NCBI RefSeq assembly: GCF_000472785.1
Contig: NZ_AXAL01000010.1
Coordinates: forward strand, 124,001 to 188,000
Direction of reading: 5' to 3'
Length of the DNA stretch: 64,000 bases
Source of the DNA: Mesorhizobium loti CJ3sym
Lineage (GTDB): Bacteria > Pseudomonadota > Alphaproteobacteria > Rhizobiales > Rhizobiaceae
Positions 60,138 through 64,000 of this stretch are shown piece by piece. A model generated the notes under the pieces. That model was not told the DNA's origin, searched no databases, and saw nothing but the letters and a program-made list of their open reading frames with translations. Both the position numbers and the translations under genes were made by a program. Every line of letters begins with the position of its first letter. Position 1 is the stretch's first letter.

Positions 60138-61007
60138 ATGGGTCCGAACCGCACCTGGCTCCTGATCGCGCCGGCCATGCTGGTCATCGGCGTCTTCATG
60201 GTGCTGCCGCTGTTCCTGGCGGTCGGCTATTCCTTCATGACCGCCAATCCCTATGGTGGCGTCACCGCGCCGGCGACCTTCGATGCCTACCTGCAGTTCC
60301 TCTACCAGCGCGACTTCGACGACAGCCTGGTGTTTTCGCCGAGCTACGCGCTGATCATCTTGCGCTCTGTCTATCTGGCGATCGCCACCACCATCATCTG
60401 CCTCGTGCTCGGCCTGCCCGTTGCCTGGTACATCGTCTGCCAGACGCCAGAGCGCCGGCGCATCCTGCTGTTCGCAGTCACGCTGCCGTTCTGGATAAAC
60501 ACGCTGATCCGCACCTATTGCTGGATCCTGATCCTGCGTGACGAGGGGCTTGCGAACGGCGCGCTGCGCCATGCCGGCATCATCTCCGATCCGCTGCCGC
60601 TGCTCTACAATGACGGGTCGATCCTGCTCGGCCTCGTCTACACTTTCCTGCCCTTCATGGTGCTGCCGATCTATTCGACGCTGGAGCGCATCGATCCAAG
60701 GTTGATCGAGGCCGCGCACGATCTCTACGCCGGCCGCGCCGCCGTCTTCCGCCGCATCGTCTGGCCCTTGGCGCGGCCAGGTGCACTGGCCGGCGCCACG
60801 CTGGTCTTCGCGCCGGCGCTTGGCTCTTTCCTGGCGCCGGACCTGCTTGGCGGGGGCAAGAAGCTTTTGATCGGCAGCCTGATCCAGATGCAGTTCACCT
60901 CCTCGCGCAACTGGCCGTTTGGGGCGGCCCTCTCAACCGTGGTTACGGTCGTCGTGCTCACCGTCTTCGTCATCCGCTCGCGCCGGGTAGAGGAGGAGCG
61001 GCGATGA
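60138..61007 (+). CDS. Polyamine-type ABC transporter permease (PotB-like)
   Basis: 289 residues starting 1 bp after the ATPase stop. Six segments begin LLIAPAMLVIGVFMVLPLFLAVGYSFM. LPFWINTLIRTYCWILIL is typical of PotB/PotH. The EAA loop is LIEAAHDLYAGRAAVFRRIVWPLARPG. Its stop overlaps the next ATG. Confidence 0.9.
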   Translation: MGPNRTWLLIAPAMLVIGVFMVLPLFLAVGYSFMTANPYGGVTAPATFDAYLQFLYQRDFDDSLVFSPSYALIILRSVYLAIATTIICLVLGLPVAWYIVCQTPERRRILLFAVTLPFWINTLIRTYCWILILRDEGLANGALRHAGIISDPLPLLYNDGSILLGLVYTFLPFMVLPIYSTLERIDPRLIEAAHDLYAGRAAVFRRIVWPLARPGALAGATLVFAPALGSFLAPDLLGGGKKLLIGSLIQMQFTSSRNWPFGAALSTVVTVVVLTVFVIRSRRVEEERR

Positions 61008-61807
61008 ATGGTGCGAAGACTTTCGACTGGCGGCACACGCCCGGCCTGTCGGTCTACACAGCGCTGATCTTCGTGTTCTTCTACGCACCGCTGCTGATCC
61101 TGGTGATCTATGCCTTCAACTCGAGCCGGCTGGTCACCGTCTGGGCCGGCTTCAGTTTCAAATGGTTCGTCGCGGTCGCCAACAATGGCGCGATCCGCGA
61201 CGCTGCCACCAACAGCATCATCATCGCCATCGTCGCCACCATCGCCTCGACGGCCATCGCCACGGCCGGCGCGATCGCGCTGGAACGCGGCCGGCTGCGC
61301 TTCGGGCGCGGTGCTGCGACCGCCCTGATCGCGATGCCGCTGGTGGTGCCGGAGATCGTCGTGGCGATCACCACGCTGATCTTCTTTTCCGGGCTCGGCA
61401 TGCATCACGGGCTGATCAATCTGATGATCGCCCACACCGTCTTCTGCATCCCGTTCGCGCTGCTGCCGATCCAGGCGCGGCTGCGCGACATGGGCGGCAC
61501 GCTGGAGGAGGCGGGACGCGACCTCTATGCCGATGAGTGGCGGCTGTTTCGCCGCGTCACGCTGCCCTTGCTGCTGCCGGCGATCTCGGCCGGAGCCATC
61601 ATGGCCTTCGTCGTCTCGCTCGATGATTTCCTGATCTCGATGATGGTGTCGAGCGCCGGCTCGACCACGCTGCCAGTCTACATCTACGGCATGATGCGGC
61701 TTGGCGTGACGCCGGAGGTCAACGCCATCTCCACCATCCTGCTTGCCGTTTCCATCGTCTTCGTCGCCGCGGCCCTGCTCGTCGGACGGCGCAACAGATT
61801 TGCCTGA
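61004..61807 (+). CDS. Polyamine-type ABC transporter permease (PotC/PotI-like)
   Basis: 267 residues with an ATGA overlap with the preceding gene. The first segment LIFVFFYAPLLILVIYAFNSSRL and LVVPEIVVAITTLIFF are PotC-like. The EAA loop is LEEAGRDLYADEWRLFRRVTLPLLLP. The stop codon lies in the left arm of the palindromic repeat at 61806. Confidence 0.9.
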   Translation: MNGAKTFDWRHTPGLSVYTALIFVFFYAPLLILVIYAFNSSRLVTVWAGFSFKWFVAVANNGAIRDAATNSIIIAIVATIASTAIATAGAIALERGRLRFGRGAATALIAMPLVVPEIVVAITTLIFFSGLGMHHGLINLMIAHTVFCIPFALLPIQARLRDMGGTLEEAGRDLYADEWRLFRRVTLPLLLPAISAGAIMAFVVSLDDFLISMMVSSAGSTTLPVYIYGMMRLGVTPEVNAISTILLAVSIVFVAAALLVGRRNRFA

Positions 61808-61854
61808 CCATGATCCCGAAAAGTGGGAACCGGTTTTCGGAAAAGATCATGGTC
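61806..61854. repeat. Rhizobial intergenic palindrome between permease and binding-protein genes
   Basis: GACCATGATC at 61806-61815 and GATCATGGTC at 61845-61854 are perfect 10-bp arms; inside them CCGAAAA at 61816-61822 pairs with TTTTCGG at 61834-61840. This sequence type is scattered through rhizobial genomes. It overlaps the permease stop and sits 39 bp before the binding-protein ATG. Confidence 0.82.
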
Positions 61855-61893
61855 GAACCAGAAGCCCAAAAAAGAAACCACAGGAGAACGACT

Positions 61894-62940
61894 ATGACCA
61901 AATGGAAGGAAGGATTTTCGTCACTGGCCTTGGCCGCTGCCATCCTCGGGGCGATCACCACCACCGTACTCGCCGATGCCGGCGAACTGCACATCTACAA
62001 CTGGACCGACTACACGTCGGACGAGATGATCAAGAAGTTCGAGGCCGAGACCGGGATCAAGGTCACCATCGACACCTACGATTCCAACGAGACCGCGCTC
62101 GCCAAGCTGAGCTCCGGAGCCGCCGGCTACGATGTGATGATCATCAGCAACGATTTCGTGCCGATCTTCGTCAAGCAGAAGCTGTTCCAGGAAGTCGACG
62201 CGGGCGCGATGCCGAATTTCAAGAATGTCGATCCGAAATGGCAGCACCGGCCGTGGGATCCGGACGCGAAATACACTGTGCCATGGGTGTGGGGTACCAC
62301 GTCCTATTCCGTCGACACGGCCGTCTACAAAGGTCCGACCGACAGCTTGAAGCCGCTGTTCGATCCGCCGGCGGAACTCAAGGGCAAGGTCGGCATGTTC
62401 GGCTCGCCGACCGAAGTGATATCGCTGGCGCTGGTTTATCTGGGCAAGGACCAGTGCAACAGCAATCCGGCCGATTTGAAGGAACTCGACGCCTTGCTCG
62501 AGGCGCAGAAGCCGTTCGTGAAAGTCTATAATTCGGACGGCATCGTCGAACGCCAGGTCGCCGGCGAAACGGTCATGCATGAGCAATGGTCAGGCAAGGC
62601 GCTGGCCACACGCCAGCAGAAGTCGACGATCAAATACGTCTACCCCAAGGAAGGCGCTGTCGGCTGGATGGACAATGTCGCCGTGCCGACGACGGCTCCC
62701 AATCTCGACAATGCGAAAAAATTTCTCAACTTCCTGATGGACCCCGAAAACATCGCGCTGCAGCAGAAATACACCGGTTATCAGAGTGCGATCGCCGGAT
62801 CGAACAAGCTGCTGGCACCGGACATCGGCGGCTCGCCGGAGTTCAACCCGCCTGCCGATCTCAAGATCACCTTCGCGCCGTCATGCGACGAGAAGGCGAT
62901 CCGCGCCTATGACCGGATCTGGACCAATCTGCGCCAGTAG
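61894..62940 (+). CDS. Polyamine-type ABC transporter substrate-binding protein (PotD/PotF-like)
   Basis: 348 residues from the ATG at 61894 with AGGAG 7 nt upstream; an upstream in-frame ATG at 61810 lies in the repeat. Residues 1-28 are a signal peptide. The mature protein starts ELHIYNWTDYTSDEMIKKFEAETGIKVTIDTYDSNETALAKL, the PotD family opening, and has VPWVWGTTSYSVDTAVYKG. The Trp- and Asp-rich cleft fits a polyamine or similar cation, or an opine. Confidence 0.9.
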   Translation: MTKWKEGFSSLALAAAILGAITTTVLADAGELHIYNWTDYTSDEMIKKFEAETGIKVTIDTYDSNETALAKLSSGAAGYDVMIISNDFVPIFVKQKLFQEVDAGAMPNFKNVDPKWQHRPWDPDAKYTVPWVWGTTSYSVDTAVYKGPTDSLKPLFDPPAELKGKVGMFGSPTEVISLALVYLGKDQCNSNPADLKELDALLEAQKPFVKVYNSDGIVERQVAGETVMHEQWSGKALATRQQKSTIKYVYPKEGAVGWMDNVAVPTTAPNLDNAKKFLNFLMDPENIALQQKYTGYQSAIAGSNKLLAPDIGGSPEFNPPADLKITFAPSCDEKAIRAYDRIWTNLRQ

Positions 62941-62948
62941 GCGCAACG

Positions 62949-62982
62949 CAAGACGCCGCCCGTTTGCACGGGCGGCGTCTTG
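62949..62982 (+). terminator. Rho-independent terminator of the polyamine-type operon
   Basis: CAAGACGCCGCCCG at 62949-62962 pairs perfectly with CGGGCGGCGTCTTG at 62969-62982 around a TTTGCA loop, followed by TTTCC. It starts 9 bp after the operon's last stop and also faces the convergent GntR gene. Confidence 0.85.
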
Positions 62983-63011
62983 TTTCCTGTGCGAGGAATT
63001 CCAATGAAACG

Positions 63012-63713
63012 CTATGCCCGCTCGATCGTCTTGCGCGCCGGTAGGTCGTCGGCTTCGGCTGCCAGCAGGATGTCGGTGGTGACAGCCAGATGCGCCGCCA
63101 GCAATTCGGCTGCCTTTTCGGCATTGCGGTCGAGCACGGCGGCGGCGAGGTCCTGATGTTCCTTGCTGATGTTGCGGGCTTTTGGCGCCAGCGAGACCGA
63201 GCGGCGGCGATAGCGCTCGCTCTGGTCGTAAAGCTGGTCGCGAAGGCGCAGCAGCCAGCGGCTGTCGCAGCCGCCGACCAGCGCCTTGTGGAAGGCAGCG
63301 TGCGCGGTCGCCCATTCGTCGCTCGAGTGCACGGGATCGTCGGGCGTGTGCTCGGGCGTGCGCGACAGACGGTGGAGTGCCGCGACCAGCTGCGATTCCC
63401 AGGCGACATCGCCGACCTCGATGGCTCGGCGGATGCACAAGGTCTCGATCTGGATGCGCGTCTTGGTGAGGTCAAGCAGGTCCTCGGCCGAGATCGGGGC
63501 GGCGCGAAAGCCGCGCTGCGGCTCGGCCACGACAAGGCCTTCGGACGTCAACCGCGACAGCGCCTCGCGGATGGCGCCAAGGCTGACCGACAGCCTGTCG
63601 CAAAGTTCCTGGACCTTGAGCCGGCTGCCGGGCGCGATCCGGCACGACAACAGGTCGGCGCGCAGATCCTCATACGCGCCCTGGGTGAGATTGATCGAGC
63701 CGTCCTTAGCCAT
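63012..63713 (-). CDS. GntR-family transcriptional regulator, FCD subfamily
   Basis: 233 residues. The HTH covers residues 10-75 (YEDLRADLLSCRIAPGSRLKVQELCDRLSVSLGAIREALSRLTSEGLVV). The FCD domain follows with IEVGDVAWESQLVAALHRLSR and AFHKALVGGCDSRWLLRLRDQLYDQSERYRR. It is convergent with the polyamine-type operon and divergent from the hydrolase gene at 63859. The candidate operator at 63789-63813 lies 76 bp before its ATG, suggesting autoregulation. Confidence 0.9.
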   Translation of the reverse strand: MAKDGSINLTQGAYEDLRADLLSCRIAPGSRLKVQELCDRLSVSLGAIREALSRLTSEGLVVAEPQRGFRAAPISAEDLLDLTKTRIQIETLCIRRAIEVGDVAWESQLVAALHRLSRTPEHTPDDPVHSSDEWATAHAAFHKALVGGCDSRWLLRLRDQLYDQSERYRRRSVSLAPKARNISKEHQDLAAAVLDRNAEKAAELLAAHLAVTTDILLAAEADDLPARKTIERA

Positions 63714-63788
63714 TCGTTTGCCTGCGGGCGAATCCGTCCTTCGAGGGGCCTTGATACATTATCCCAGCCAAAAGTTGGAATGCAAAAT

Positions 63789-63813
63789 AATATATTCTCT
63801 GTTGACAGATATA
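63789..63813. promoter_or_regulatory. GntR/FCD-type operator, site B
   Basis: TCTGT-TG-ACAGA at 63798-63809 is a perfect dyad around a TG centre. The 25-bp block matches 59020-59044 in 22 positions and is again followed by TATAAT, at 63812-63817. It lies between the divergent GntR and hydrolase genes. Confidence 0.6.
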
Positions 63814-63858
63814 TAATTTCTCAACAAAGTCCAGCCTTCACAAGCGAGGAAGTGGCCA

Positions 63859-64000
63859 GTGCGATTTGCAGCCTATAAGTCGTCGCGGGGACCTGGGCTG
63901 GCGATTGCCTTGCCGGCAGGTGAGTTCCGCGGCATCGACACCAGCGATGCGACGTTCCCGGGATGGCTGGACGAGCTGATTGCCGAAGGGTCGCAGGCGC
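63859..64000 (+). CDS. Fumarylacetoacetate hydrolase family protein (partial, 5' end)
   Basis: A GTG at 63859 with GAGGAAG upstream opens a frame of 47 residues reading RFAAYKSSRGPGLAIALPAGEFRGID and PGWLDELIAEG before the window ends. This matches the N-terminal domain of fumarylacetoacetate-hydrolase-family enzymes (2-keto-4-pentenoate hydratases and related acylpyruvases). The catalytic domain is not visible. It is probably controlled by the divergent GntR gene. Confidence 0.6.
   Translation, partial: MRFAAYKSSRGPGLAIALPAGEFRGIDTSDATFPGWLDELIAEGSQA

Noticed and set aside
1..64000. tRNA or rRNA genes, transposases, prophage or integrative-element ends
   Set aside because: None was recognised in reading both strands. 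A tRNA scan would be needed to exclude short RNA genes fully.

Overview
The window looks like chromosomal DNA of a high-GC alphaproteobacterium of the Rhizobiales, most likely Mesorhizobium or a close relative. This is inferred from the codon use, the many solute-binding-protein ABC operons, GntR- and LysR-controlled catabolic cassettes, and three intergenic palindromes of types common in rhizobial genomes (25261-25367, 48525-48621, 61806-61854). I see no rRNA, tRNA, CRISPR array, transposase or phage gene. Nearly everything is uptake and breakdown of small nitrogenous or sugar-like molecules.

Layout. 1-5926 (minus): argE-like deacetylase, 2-hydroxyacid dehydrogenase, cupin, aldehyde dehydrogenase, tartrate/malate-type dehydrogenase and a succinate-semialdehyde-type dehydrogenase cut by the window edge. 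6212-7069: lone acetyltransferase. 8192-12141 (minus): six redox and detoxification genes (flavodoxin-like reductase, small isomerase-like protein, zinc alcohol dehydrogenase, DJ-1/PfpI protein, amidohydrolase, SDR), ended by a hairpin at 7238-7266 and facing a LysR gene. 12349-16372: a rearranged patch with two serine hydrolases (one broken), two LysR genes, a third LysR tail, a 46-bp exact direct repeat and a small ABM-type monooxygenase. 16770-25255 (plus): NitT/TauT-type ABC transporter with GMC oxidoreductase, flavin monooxygenase, RidA, DUF1028 protein and aldehyde dehydrogenase, followed by LysR and a second argE-like gene.

27790-40521 is the most interesting part. A TMADH/StcD-like flavoenzyme is followed by a minus-strand operon encoding (i) a Rieske-oxygenase catalytic subunit that has lost its Rieske ligands, (ii) a reductase with an added N-terminal Rieske domain, (iii) a glutathione-S-transferase-like protein and (iv) guanine deaminase. 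Parts (i)-(iii) match the NdmC/NdmD/NdmE set of bacterial caffeine degradation. A divergent GntR regulator and a BMP-type nucleoside/purine ABC transporter lie next to it. I infer an N-methylpurine salvage or catabolic island.

40869-48519: an LLM flavin monooxygenase (NtaA/DszA type) and an SfnB/DszC-like flavoenzyme bracket a complete branched-chain-amino-acid-type ABC transporter. 48842-50716: lipoprotein, an SDR without the catalytic Tyr/Lys, and a deletion scar with two broken genes. 50719-58987: GntR and Gfo/Idh genes divergent from a sugar ABC operon with SIS and ROK proteins, suggesting an amino sugar. 59138-62940: polyamine-type ABC operon; 63012-63713 encodes a GntR/FCD regulator, and matching candidate operators precede both. 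A fumarylacetoacetate-hydrolase-type gene begins at 63859 and runs off the end.

All calls come from reading translations and motifs. No database search was run, and substrates are inferred unless stated.
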